Shown here piece after piece: positions 17,157 through 25,492 of a stretch of DNA of 64,000 bases. The notes beneath the pieces are model-generated. The model was not told the origin of the DNA and did no database searches. It worked only from the letters and a program-made list of their open reading frames with translations. The stretch comes from Aliidiomarina halalkaliphila. GTDB lineage: Bacteria > Pseudomonadota > Gammaproteobacteria > Enterobacterales > Alteromonadaceae. The stretch lies in contig NZ_VJWL01000001.1 of the NCBI RefSeq assembly GCF_007096385.1, positions 1,095,288-1,159,287 on the forward strand, given 5' to 3'. Position 1 is the stretch's first letter. Every line of letters starts with the position of its first letter. The translations under genes were made by a program, and so were the position numbers.

Positions 17157-18906
17157 AGATCTCTCCTGGTTTCGGTTCGCCGGCGCGAATCTCATTCTGC
17201 AAATGCTGTCGACGGTTCATGGCACGGCTCAATAATATCACCGGAATCAGCCCTGCGAGAACAATCATTAGGGCCGCTGGACCGGCGTCGGCGAGGCGTT
17301 CATCCCCCGCCATTTCATAGGCTCGTACCGCTAAGGTATTGAAATTAAAAGGTCTTAGCACCAAGGTAGCGGGTAATTCTTTGAGCACATCGACAAACAC
17401 GAGGATGCCCGCGGTGAGCAAACTTGTACGCAATAGCGGAAAATGGATGCGCGTGAGCATTTCTCGCGATTTTAAGCCTAAAATACGTCCTGATTCGTCC
17501 ATCGCCTTGCTGATTTGGCTCAGTCCTGAATCGACCGTTTGTATGGAGATCGACAAAAATCGCACCGTGTACGCGAACAATAGCGCCACGATCGTGCCTG
17601 ATAGCAGCAATCCGGGGTTGAACCCGAACCAGGCTTCGCTGAAATCGATAATGCGGTTGTCGAGCCAAGCCAAGGGCACCATGACGCCGACGGCGATGAC
17701 CACGCCAGGAATGGCGTAGCCCAGCGATGCAAAGGCGACGCTTCCGCGCGTAAGTCGAGTATTGGCCGCGCGACGCCCGTTGAGAATCGCCTCGCGTTTG
17801 CCGTAGCACAACCAAAGCGCGAGCATCACGGTGATAAAGGCCGCGAGGCCGGCGAGGATTAAGCTATTACGTACAAGGGTCCAGAAATTTGGATCGCTCC
17901 AGATGGCAAAGCGGTCCGCCGACCAAAATATGAGCTGGAGGGCCGGTAATGCGAAACCGAACAGTACTGGGAGGAAGCAGGCGGTAAACGCGAGCGCGGC
18001 TTTCATGCCGGTGAGACGCATTGGGCGCGTGGCTTGGGAGCTGCGTCCGGCGTGATGATAGCGCGATTGTTTACGCGAGATGCGCTCCACCAACATTAAG
18101 ATCACGACGGCGCTAAGCAGAATGCTCGCTAGTTGCAAAGCGCCTACTGGGTCGGCCATGCCGTACCAGGTTCGGAAGATGCCCGTGGTAAAGGTGGTGA
18201 CGCCGTAAAAATGAACGGTGCCGTAATCGGCAAGGGTTTCCATCAACGCCAAGGTGACGCCGGTGGCGATCGCGGGCCGCGCCATGGGGAGTGCGACGCG
18301 ATAGAAACTTTGCCAAGGGCCGAGGCCGAGGGTGCGTCCGGCTTCGATGGCTGCGCGGGATTGTTCGATAAAGGCCGCGCGGGTAATTAGATACACGTAA
18401 GGGAAGAGTACGAAGCCCATCACGAGCACTGCGCCGGTGAGTGAGCGGATCTCGGGGAAGGCGTAGTCGCCCAGTTGCCAACCGGTGACGGCGCGCAACG
18501 CGCTTTGTACCGGGCCTTCAAAGCTAAGCATGCCGCTGTAGGTGTATGCGGTGATGTACGCGGGCATGGCAAGCGGCAGCAAGAGTGCCCAGCGCAGCCA
18601 ACGCACACCGGGGAACTCGCATGCGGTGGTGAGCCACGCCGCGGTGACCCCGATCACAAGGGTAATCAGCCCGACGCCAATCAGCAAAATCACTGAATGA
18701 CGCACATATTCGCCAACCACGGTGCTAAATAAATGGCTGAGGGTTTCCCGCTGCTCGGCGCCAAACAAGCCCACAAAGAAGCTCGCCACAACGACCAATA
18801 GCGGCAGACAGATCAGCAACGCGACCAGCGGTAAAGACCAGTCGCGCAGTTGTTTCCACAAATTGTTACCCGCGGCCGCTAAACCGTGGCGAATCATTTC
18901 AACCAT
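17128..18906 (-). CDS. fbpB: Ferric iron ABC transporter, permease
   Basis: A 592-residue inner-membrane permease made of two fused transport domains, about twelve membrane segments in all. Each half has an EAA-like coupling loop: AAIEAGRTLGLGPWQSFYRVALPMARPAI in outline near residue 190 (EAGRTLGLG) and AMDESGRILGLKSREMLTRI near 480. This fused two-domain arrangement is typical for FbpB/SfuB proteins. It moves ferric iron released from FbpA through the inner membrane with energy from FbpC. The gene is separated from fbpA by a 399-base gap filled with six family B repeats. Confidence 0.93.
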   Translation of the reverse strand: MVEMIRHGLAAAGNNLWKQLRDWSLPLVALLICLPLLVVVASFFVGLFGAEQRETLSHLFSTVVGEYVRHSVILLIGVGLITLVIGVTAAWLTTACEFPGVRWLRWALLLPLAMPAYITAYTYSGMLSFEGPVQSALRAVTGWQLGDYAFPEIRSLTGAVLVMGFVLFPYVYLITRAAFIEQSRAAIEAGRTLGLGPWQSFYRVALPMARPAIATGVTLALMETLADYGTVHFYGVTTFTTGIFRTWYGMADPVGALQLASILLSAVVILMLVERISRKQSRYHHAGRSSQATRPMRLTGMKAALAFTACFLPVLFGFALPALQLIFWSADRFAIWSDPNFWTLVRNSLILAGLAAFITVMLALWLCYGKREAILNGRRAANTRLTRGSVAFASLGYAIPGVVIAVGVMVPLAWLDNRIIDFSEAWFGFNPGLLLSGTIVALLFAYTVRFLSISIQTVDSGLSQISKAMDESGRILGLKSREMLTRIHFPLLRTSLLTAGILVFVDVLKELPATLVLRPFNFNTLAVRAYEMAGDERLADAGPAALMIVLAGLIPVILLSRAMNRRQHLQNEIRAGEPKPGEIYEPVKTQWN

Positions 18907-18969
18907 CTACATCCTGTTTTCTTTGCATTCCGCGCTGTTTTCGCATCCAACACATCGCGCTGCCCCCGC

Positions 18970-19275
18970 CTTCAACAACTCCGCCCCTGGGGTGGAACTG
19001 GTGTTTTGAGGCAGCTTCAACAACTCCGCCCCTGGGGTGGAACTGGTGTTTTGAGGCAACTTCAACAACTTCGCCCCTGGGGTGAAACTCGTGTTTTGAG
19101 GCAACTCCGTGATCACCCGAATCGCTCCGCACTGCCCGCCCCACCTGCGTTTCAACAACTCCGCCCCTGGGGTGAAACTCGTGTTTTGAGGCAGCTTCAA
19201 CAACTCCGCCCCTGGGGTGAAACTTGTGTTTTGAGGCAGCTTCAACAACTTCGCCCCTGGGGTGAAACTCAATAC
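18970..19275. repeat. Family B cluster, six copies (3+3), inside the fbp operon
   Basis: Cores at 18984, 19029, 19074, then 19164, 19209, 19254: 45-bp steps and a 90-bp centre gap. All six have CCCCTGGGG, and the spacers are nearly identical (GTTTTGAGGCAGCTTCAACA). The centre reads AACTCCGTGATCACCCGAAT. It fills most of the fbpB-fbpA gap (18907-19305). Confidence 0.95.
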
Positions 19276-19305
19276 AAACTCACTTTTAACTCACATTAAA
19301 GTCAA

Positions 19306-20340
19306 TTAACGCCAGCCAGCTCGGTCCATCAAACGCACCGCGGCGGAGTTGTTCTCGCCTAGGGCGCTCATCGGCAATTCATCAGCCTTAAACTCACCCC
19401 AACTTTCCAACACTTCGCTCCACGGCGCGGCTGGATTTGCCGGGTATTCGGAATTCACTTCGGCATACCATGCTTGCGACTCAACGCCTGCAAGGAAGTC
19501 CATAAGTTTCAGCGCATTATCAACATTTCGGGCATGCTTGAGAAGGCCAATACCGGAAACATTTACGTGTACGCCTTGGCTGCCTTGCGCCGGCCAAGCA
19601 ATCGCGACTTTGCTCACCGTATCTTGATTTGTCGCATCACTGCTCAGCGTCATTCCGCCAAAGTAGTAAGTATTCGCTATCGCTATATCGCACTGGCCTG
19701 AAGCAACTGCATGAATTTGGTCGCGGTCGCCGCCCACAGGGTTGCGCGCAAAATTGGCCACCAAACCGCGAGCCCACTCCTCCGTAACTTCCTCACCATG
19801 GTGCGCGATCATCGCCGCCACCATCGATTGGTTGTAGACATTATCCGACGACCGAACGCAAATACGTCCCCGCCATTTTGGATCCGCGAGGCCTAAATAA
19901 TCGGTGATTTCTTCTGGATCGACGCGGTCAATTGCGTAAAACACCGGACGCGCCCGCATGCTCAATCCGTACCAAAGACGCTCGGAATCCCGCAAATGCT
20001 CTGGGATAGCGCTATCTAGCGTTGAGCTTCCCACCGGTTGGAACAAGTCTGCGACCTTTGCCCGATGCAAAGCGCCGGCATCAACGGTGAGGAACAAATC
20101 TGCGGGGCTATTGCGCCCTTCGCTTTGCAAACGCGACAATAGACCATCGCCCGAACCGGTTAGCAAGTTCACACGAATACCCGTTTCCGCGGTAAATTCA
20201 TCGAGTAACGGCTTGATTAGGCCTTCATTTCGAGACGAGTAAATATTCACTTCTTCGGAGTCGCGCGGCGTGCATGCCGTGACGCTAATTGCAAACGCCA
20301 ACACCACCACAAATCCTGCAAACAGAGCTTTTATTTTCAT
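19306..20340 (-). CDS. fbpA: Ferric iron ABC transporter, substrate-binding lipoprotein
   Basis: A 344-residue class of ferric-binding protein (FbpA/FutA type). The N terminus is a lipoprotein-like signal with SVTAC as lipobox, so it is probably membrane-anchored. The mature start VNIYSSRNEGLIKPLLDEF is characteristic of the family, as are SPADLFLTVDAGALHRA, VFYAIDRVDPEE, and the iron-ligand tyrosine pair in IANTYYFGGM. It captures ferric iron in the periplasm and delivers it to FbpBC. It is the promoter-proximal gene of the set; a Fur box lies 50 bases upstream of its start. Confidence 0.93.
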   Translation of the reverse strand: MKIKALFAGFVVVLAFAISVTACTPRDSEEVNIYSSRNEGLIKPLLDEFTAETGIRVNLLTGSGDGLLSRLQSEGRNSPADLFLTVDAGALHRAKVADLFQPVGSSTLDSAIPEHLRDSERLWYGLSMRARPVFYAIDRVDPEEITDYLGLADPKWRGRICVRSSDNVYNQSMVAAMIAHHGEEVTEEWARGLVANFARNPVGGDRDQIHAVASGQCDIAIANTYYFGGMTLSSDATNQDTVSKVAIAWPAQGSQGVHVNVSGIGLLKHARNVDNALKLMDFLAGVESQAWYAEVNSEYPANPAAPWSEVLESWGEFKADELPMSALGENNSAAVRLMDRAGWR

Positions 20341-20386
20341 AACCTAAGTTCCTTCTTCCAATGCGGTAAGTGTAAAAGACTTGCAC

Positions 20387-20408
20387 CGAAATGACAATCG
20401 TTATCATT
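20387..20408 (-). promoter_or_regulatory. Fur box upstream of fbpA
   Basis: The segment AATGACAATCGTTATC (20390-20405) matches the E. coli Fur consensus half AATGATAATCATTATC at 14 of 16 positions and continues as a dyad to 20408. Its position 50-68 bases before the fbpA start suits iron repression of fbpABC. Confidence 0.75.
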
Positions 20409-20441
20409 TGCAATACCACCAATGCTCCCCGCAATCGTCGC

Positions 20442-21269
20442 TTAAAGGATGTGGTGGTGGCGGAGTTGTTGGCGGAGTTTGGTTTCACTGGAGGGTTTGA
20501 GGTGGGTAATCCATACCTCTTTTGGAGCAATTTTGAGGTTCTCTAATGTGGCATCGACCATATTTGGGGTCATGTGTTTGGTGTGAACAGCGAGTTCGTG
20601 CTTTTCGTTGGGGAATGAGCACTCGATCATTAGCACGTTGATCGCGCCGAGTTTGTTGAGCTCACGGTTGAGGAGTTCGCCAGCGGTGGTGTCTGAGGTG
20701 AAAACGAAGTGCTGATCGGTGCCGGCACGTTCCTCGCAACTGCTCCAAGTTTCAGAAGCTGGATTCTGCGCGCCCGCCTCAGGTGCCCCAGCCGAACTCA
20801 AACCAATCCCCAACGCCCCGCGCACGCTCACACCCACGGTTGGTATAGTGTGGTCTACCGGAAATAGGGTAAATGTGAGGCCTTCGAGCTCCAACACATC
20901 GCCGGGATGAATTTCATGCAGTTTCAGAACAGGGCCGCACGGCCCCATAGAGCGGGTAAAATCGGGCCAAATTTCGTCGTTAAATATATGATTTTGTAGC
21001 TTTTCGATGGTATGTGGTAGCGCGTACACCTGCACCTGGTGGTCCACATCTTCAAACATATTGCTTAAAAACATCGGCAACGACGCGATGTGGTCCATGT
21101 GCGCATGGGTCAAAATCACGTGTTTAATCTCGCGCATCGCTTCGAGGCGCAAGCTGCTCAGCCCGGTGCCCGCATCGATCAGCACCGACTTCCCCACGCG
21201 AATGCAGGTCGATCCGGTTTCAGAACCCAACCCACCAGAGCACCCAAGCACCTGAATCTGCCCATTCAT
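20442..21269 (-). CDS. Class II-type 3',5'-cyclic-nucleotide phosphodiesterase
   Basis: A 275-residue metallo-beta-lactamase-fold hydrolase. The metal motif THAHMDHIASLP (about 53-64) fits the class II cyclic-nucleotide phosphodiesterase signature; SVLIDAGTG, FPVDHTIPTVGVSV and VFTSDTTAG complete the site, with a late ITHLKPS. It would hydrolyse cAMP in the cytosol. An insertion rich in Ala, Gly, Ser and Glu (about residues 155-190) breaks the region before FVFTSDT. Its ATG overlaps the stop of the DUF3429 gene (TAATG), so the two genes are coupled. A generic MBL hydrolase cannot be excluded. Confidence 0.8.
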   Translation of the reverse strand: MNGQIQVLGCSGGLGSETGSTCIRVGKSVLIDAGTGLSSLRLEAMREIKHVILTHAHMDHIASLPMFLSNMFEDVDHQVQVYALPHTIEKLQNHIFNDEIWPDFTRSMGPCGPVLKLHEIHPGDVLELEGLTFTLFPVDHTIPTVGVSVRGALGIGLSSAGAPEAGAQNPASETWSSCEERAGTDQHFVFTSDTTAGELLNRELNKLGAINVLMIECSFPNEKHELAVHTKHMTPNMVDATLENLKIAPKEVWITHLKPSSETKLRQQLRHHHIL

Positions 21270-21733
21270 TACGATACCGTCCCCACGCGCAGCTCAGTAG
21301 CAATGGTGATAAACCAAAGAAAATGCGACCCTACCACGACGAAGGTCACCGGCCGCCGGATGTTCTGATACCACTTGTCGCTTATTCGCGACAGGTCGTA
21401 GTTGAGCCAAAATAGGTACATGAGGCCGAGCAAACCGAGTGTCCACAGTGGTGGCCAGAAGGCGTAGGCGGCCCAAGCCACTAGCGGCGGCAGCATGCTG
21501 ATGATCAGTGAGCCTTGCGCTCGCTCGAGTTTGCCCGCCATTACCAAGCCCCAGTGAATGCCGCCTAGAAACGATAGGATTACCGCGCTGTAGATTAGAA
21601 ATATCGACAACATCTGGGCCTGATAAAAGCCAATAGCGCCGACGATAGCGGTGCCGATGAAGGGCACAATCCCCGCCCAAGTGAGGCGGTTTGCGGTAAT
21701 TACGGCGTCTTCGGACATGTTCTGCTGACTCAT
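21269..21733 (-). CDS. DUF3429 family membrane protein
   Basis: A 154-residue inner-membrane protein with about four or five membrane segments (WAGIVPFIGTAIVGAIGF, FLIYSAVILSFLGGIHWG, LGLLGLMYLFWL). The GGIHWGLVMAG element is typical of DUF3429 proteins, whose function is unknown. The ATG at 21733 with AGAGG upstream is chosen; the frame remains open through the adjacent repeat array only because that array has a 45-base (15-codon) period. It is coupled to the phosphodiesterase gene. Confidence 0.82.
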   Translation of the reverse strand: MSQQNMSEDAVITANRLTWAGIVPFIGTAIVGAIGFYQAQMLSIFLIYSAVILSFLGGIHWGLVMAGKLERAQGSLIISMLPPLVAWAAYAFWPPLWTLGLLGLMYLFWLNYDLSRISDKWYQNIRRPVTFVVVGSHFLWFITIATELRVGTVS

Positions 21734-21769
21734 ACAAACCTCTGTTTTTAAATTAATTTCTGCCGCAGT

Positions 21770-21985
21770 TCTGAGTTTCACCCCTGGGGCACAACTGTTG
21801 AAAGTAGCGCCGAACACGGCTTTCACCCCTGGGGCACAACTGTTGAAAGTAGCTCCGAACACGAGTTTCACCCCTGGGGCGTAACTGTTGAAACTCAGTT
21901 ATGACGAGGGGTGTAGGCGATTCTACGATTTTCGGAAATCGCTTTACGTCTGAGTTTCACCCCTGGGGCGTAACTGTTGAGCGTA
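21770..21985. repeat. Family B cluster, four copies
   Basis: Cores at 21781, 21826, 21871 (45-bp steps), then 21960 after an 89-bp centre that carries, on the minus strand, TTTCCGAAAATCGTAGAATC. The outermost core ends 29 bases from the stop of the Na/Ca exchanger gene. Confidence 0.92.
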
Positions 21986-21997
21986 AGTGTTCAAGAG

Positions 21998-22966
21998 TTA
22001 CCGCGCTAGCACTACCCAGGCCAAGTAGCCGACATAAACGGCGAGGAAGAGCGCGCCCTCGATGCGGTTGATGCGTCCGGGGCGCTTCCAGCGCGGGAGA
22101 CGGAACGCAAAAACGAGCACCGCGAGGGTGAACAATGCCATCACCACGTAGTCGCGATTCAGCACCGCTGGCTCAAAGCTGAACGGATGTATTAGACCCG
22201 CAATCCCCACTACAGCCAGTGTGTTAAATAAGTTTGATCCGAGCACGTTACCCAAAGCCAAGTCGTGTTCGTTTTTGCGAATTGCAACTATGGCGCTGGC
22301 CAATTCTGGCAGCGAGGTGCCGATGGCGACAATGGTAAGCCCTATCACTAAATCGCTCACGCCCATGGCCTCGGCGACGCTCACCGCGCCCCACACCAAC
22401 ACGCGCGAACTGGCAATTAACAGGAACAATCCAACAAACAGCCACATTATGGCGCGTTGAATGGGCATGGCGTGGCTGTCGATCTCGCTTAGGGCCTCGG
22501 AGCCAAGCGTGTCGTCGCCGCCCATGCCCTGTTTCACCGTCCACACCATCACCACCGCGAATACGAGTAGCAGGATAATGGCGTCGAGCCGGGTGATATT
22601 GAGGTTCCACACCACCAAACCAGCGAGCGCGGTGACGCCAATAAGCACCGGCATTTCCCGACGCAGCACGTTGGAATGCACGGTAATAGGCGCCAGCACG
22701 GCGGTGAGGCCCAACACCAAACCGATATTCGCGGTATTGGAACCGAACGCGTTACCTAGCGCGAGCCCCGGGTTCCCTTGCGCGGCGGCAAAGGCCGACA
22801 CGACCATTTCGGGCGCTGAGGTACCAAAACCGATCACCAACATACCAATCAGCAACGGCGACATACCAAAGTGTCGCGCCGACACCGCGGCCCCTTCCAC
22901 GAAGCGATCCGCACTCCAAATGAGCAACACCAATCCAAAAATAATCGCGACAAACGCCAACAACAT
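21998..22966 (-). CDS. Calcium/sodium antiporter, CaCA family
   Basis: A 322-residue YrbG-like antiporter with ten predicted membrane segments in two inverted halves. Each half carries an alpha repeat: GFGTSAPEMVVSAFAAAQGNPGLALGNAFGSN in outline near residues 46-77 and GTSLPELASAIVAI ... LALGNVLGSNLFN near 210-240, with the acidic transport residues E of APEM and LPEL. It exports calcium with sodium influx across the inner membrane. It diverges from the BCCT gene. Confidence 0.92.
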   Translation of the reverse strand: MLLAFVAIIFGLVLLIWSADRFVEGAAVSARHFGMSPLLIGMLVIGFGTSAPEMVVSAFAAAQGNPGLALGNAFGSNTANIGLVLGLTAVLAPITVHSNVLRREMPVLIGVTALAGLVVWNLNITRLDAIILLLVFAVVMVWTVKQGMGGDDTLGSEALSEIDSHAMPIQRAIMWLFVGLFLLIASSRVLVWGAVSVAEAMGVSDLVIGLTIVAIGTSLPELASAIVAIRKNEHDLALGNVLGSNLFNTLAVVGIAGLIHPFSFEPAVLNRDYVVMALFTLAVLVFAFRLPRWKRPGRINRIEGALFLAVYVGYLAWVVLAR

Positions 22967-23098
22967 GCCCGCATTCCCTTCGAAAATTTATTCTTCTGCT
23001 ATCATACTGAAAAAACGTGTATTCGTCTCTGCATCAGAGTGAGAATTCATGCTCGCAAAAAAACCACAAAACTGACCACCCAAAAGAGGGCAGAAAAC

Positions 23099-25111
23099 AT
23101 GGGCACTGAGTCCGCTAAACCACGCATTTTATGGAATCCCCCTGTATTTATTGGCTCTGGGGTAATTGCCGCCATCTTCGTATTTTTCGGGATCTTCGCC
23201 CCGACTACCGCCAACGCCACTTTCTCCGCCGTGCAATCGTGGATTATGACGCATGTGGGCTGGTATTACGTGATGGTCGTCGCCCTTTTCCTGATTTTTG
23301 TGGCCTATTTGGCGTTTTCGCGCTTTGGTTTAATTAAGCTCGGCCCTGACCACTCTACTCCCGATTATAGTTACAAAAGCTGGTTTGCCATGCTGTTTAG
23401 TGCCGGTATGGGGATTGGTTTGATGTTTTTCGGGGTCGCGGAACCGGTGATGCATTATATTGCGCCACCGGTGGGCGTGGGTGAGAACTTCGACGCCGCC
23501 CGCGAGGCCATGAACATTACCTTCTTCCACTGGGGCCTGCATGCGTGGGCGATTTATGCGGTGGTGGCGCTGTCGCTGGCTTACTTTGCCTTTCGCCATA
23601 ATCTTCCGCTCACCATTCGCTCGTCGCTCTACCCTTTGATCGGCGACCGGATTTATGGCCCTATTGGTCACACCGTGGATACTTTTGCGGTGGTCGGTAC
23701 CCTGTTCGGCGTGGCGACGTCGCTTGGCTTCGGGGTACTGCAAATCAACTCTGGCCTTAACGCCTTGGTTGGCATTGATCAATCGGTGTGGGTACAGATT
23801 GCTCTGATTGTGATTATTACTGCTATCGCGACGGTATCAGTAGTGCTCGGCTTGGACGGCGGTATTCGCCGCATTTCGGAGCTGAACCTTTTCTTGGCTG
23901 TCGGTTTGCTGATTTTCGTATTGATTGCCGGCCCAACCGTGTACTTGCTGCAATCGCTGGTGCAAAACATTGGCACCTATTTGTCGTCGATTGTGAGTAT
24001 GACCTTCAATTTGTATTCCTACGACCCTAGCACCTACGGCATGCAGGAGGGCTGTGTTGATTGTGAGCCTAACACCTGGCTGGGCGGCTGGACTTTGTTT
24101 TATTGGGGTTGGTGGATTGCATGGTCGCCATTTGTGGGCATGTTTATTGCCCGAGTATCACGCGGCCGCACCATTCGTGAGTTTGTGACAGGCGTGCTGC
24201 TGGTGCCGATGGGCTTCACTTTTATGTGGATGACCTTCTTCGGGAATACTGCAATTCATCTTATTTTGATGGAAGGTATGACGTCGTTGAGCGACGCTGT
24301 TATGGCGGATTCGTCGGTGGCGTTGTTCCAGTTCTTTGAGGCGCTACCGTTCTCCACCCTCGCCTCGATTGTGGCGACCATTTTGGTGGTGACCTTCTTC
24401 GTAACCTCGTCGGACTCCGGCTCACTGGTGGTTGATATTATTACCTCTGGCGGCGGCGACGAAGATTCACCCACCTGGCAGCGGATTTTCTGGTGTACAT
24501 TGGAGGGCTTGATTGCCATTGCGCTCTTGCTCGCCGGTGGTTTGGGGGCGCTGCAAACCGCGTCCATTGCCTCGGCGCTGCCGTTCTCCATCGTGATGCT
24601 CTTGATGTGTTGGGGCTTGATCCGGGCGCTGCGGCTTGAAGTGGTGAAACGGGTGTCGCTGGAATCGGCACTAAATGCGCCGGCCGCTCAAGGGAATTGG
24701 CAGCAGCAATTGCGCCGCTTAGTGCGCCAGCCGAGTAAAGATGAGGTGCTGACCTTTATCGATACCACGGCGACAGCGGCGATGACGGCGGTAGCCGCTG
24801 AGCTTGAGAAGCAGAATATAACTGTGAAGATTGAGCGCGGCGACGACGGTCGGGTTTGGCTGCAAACGGAGCACGGCGATGAAATGGACTTTTTCTATTC
24901 GGTGCGTCCGCGCGAGTATCGCCCGCCGAGCTTTGTAATGCGCGACGTGCGCAAAGGCCGCGACGAGAAACTCAAGTTCTATCAAGCGGAAGTGCATCTG
25001 CGCGAAGGCGGACAAGATTACGATATCTACGGCTGGAGCAAAGACCAAGTGATTTCAGATATCTTGCAACAATACGAACGCCACTGGTTGTTCCTCGACG
25101 CAGTGCGGTAA
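23099..25111 (+). CDS. BCCT family osmolyte transporter
   Basis: A 670-residue betaine/choline/carnitine-type carrier. Signatures: FSAGMGIGLMFFGVAEP (about residue 100) and the aromatic substrate box FYWGWWIAWSPFVGMFIARVS (about 340). Twelve membrane segments are followed by a soluble C-terminal tail of about 150 residues, with VLTFIDTTATAAMTAVAAEL and KFYQAEVHLREGGQDYDIYG, as in BetT/BetS-like proteins where the tail senses osmolarity. The ATG at 23099 with AGAGGG upstream fits the family; the longer frame back to 22871 overlaps the divergent exchanger gene and is rejected. It probably imports glycine betaine or choline in salt stress. Confidence 0.92.
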   Translation: MGTESAKPRILWNPPVFIGSGVIAAIFVFFGIFAPTTANATFSAVQSWIMTHVGWYYVMVVALFLIFVAYLAFSRFGLIKLGPDHSTPDYSYKSWFAMLFSAGMGIGLMFFGVAEPVMHYIAPPVGVGENFDAAREAMNITFFHWGLHAWAIYAVVALSLAYFAFRHNLPLTIRSSLYPLIGDRIYGPIGHTVDTFAVVGTLFGVATSLGFGVLQINSGLNALVGIDQSVWVQIALIVIITAIATVSVVLGLDGGIRRISELNLFLAVGLLIFVLIAGPTVYLLQSLVQNIGTYLSSIVSMTFNLYSYDPSTYGMQEGCVDCEPNTWLGGWTLFYWGWWIAWSPFVGMFIARVSRGRTIREFVTGVLLVPMGFTFMWMTFFGNTAIHLILMEGMTSLSDAVMADSSVALFQFFEALPFSTLASIVATILVVTFFVTSSDSGSLVVDIITSGGGDEDSPTWQRIFWCTLEGLIAIALLLAGGLGALQTASIASALPFSIVMLLMCWGLIRALRLEVVKRVSLESALNAPAAQGNWQQQLRRLVRQPSKDEVLTFIDTTATAAMTAVAAELEKQNITVKIERGDDGRVWLQTEHGDEMDFFYSVRPREYRPPSFVMRDVRKGRDEKLKFYQAEVHLREGGQDYDIYGWSKDQVISDILQQYERHWLFLDAVR

Positions 25112-25143
25112 TTTCCGCTCGCTTTAATACCGCTGTTTAGCTC

Positions 25144-25168
25144 GGGCCCCTTGATGGGGCCCTTTTTT
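25144..25168 (+). terminator. Rho-independent terminator of the BCCT gene
   Basis: Stem GGGCCCC/GGGGCCC (25144-25150 with 25156-25162), a five-base loop and six T residues. It starts 33 bases after the stop codon. Confidence 0.88.
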
Positions 25169-25189
25169 ATACCCGAAATCAATTCCAGC

Positions 25190-25492
25190 CTCCCAACAAC
25201 TCCGCCCCAGGGGTGAAACTCGAGTTCTCCGCTACTTTCAACAACTCCGCCCCAGGGGTGAAACTCGAGTTCTCCGCTACTTTCAACAATTCCGCCCCAG
25301 GGGTGAAACTCGAGTTTATCGCTATCTCCGAGAACGGTGAGATCCGCGTGTAGCCCTCTCCGGGAGTGCGATCTAACAGTTCCACCCCTGGGGCGAAAAG
25401 TATGTTTTTGGGGAGTTCCGTGAATTCCACCCCTGGGGCGTAAAGTATGTTTTGGGGGAGCTCCGTGAATTCCACCCCTGGGGCGGAATGTG
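25190..25492. repeat. Family B cluster, six copies (3+3)
   Basis: Cores at 25205, 25250, 25295, then 25385, 25430, 25475: all steps are 45 bp and the centre gap is 90 bp. Left copies are CCCCAGGGG, right copies CCCCTGGGG. The centre has TATCTCCGAGAACGG. It lies between convergent genes beyond a normal terminator; the last core is 9 bases from the stop of the minus-strand gene. Confidence 0.95.

Noticed and set aside
18886..19299. Open frames across the fbpA-fbpB gap
   Set aside because: Repeat-array frames; same reasoning as for the other clusters (28918-29448, 33319-33720, 42064-42539, 62545-62829).
22871..23098. N-terminal extension of the BCCT transporter
   Set aside because: It overlaps the divergent exchanger gene, is strongly basic and unlike the family, and a good ribosome site precedes the ATG at 23099.
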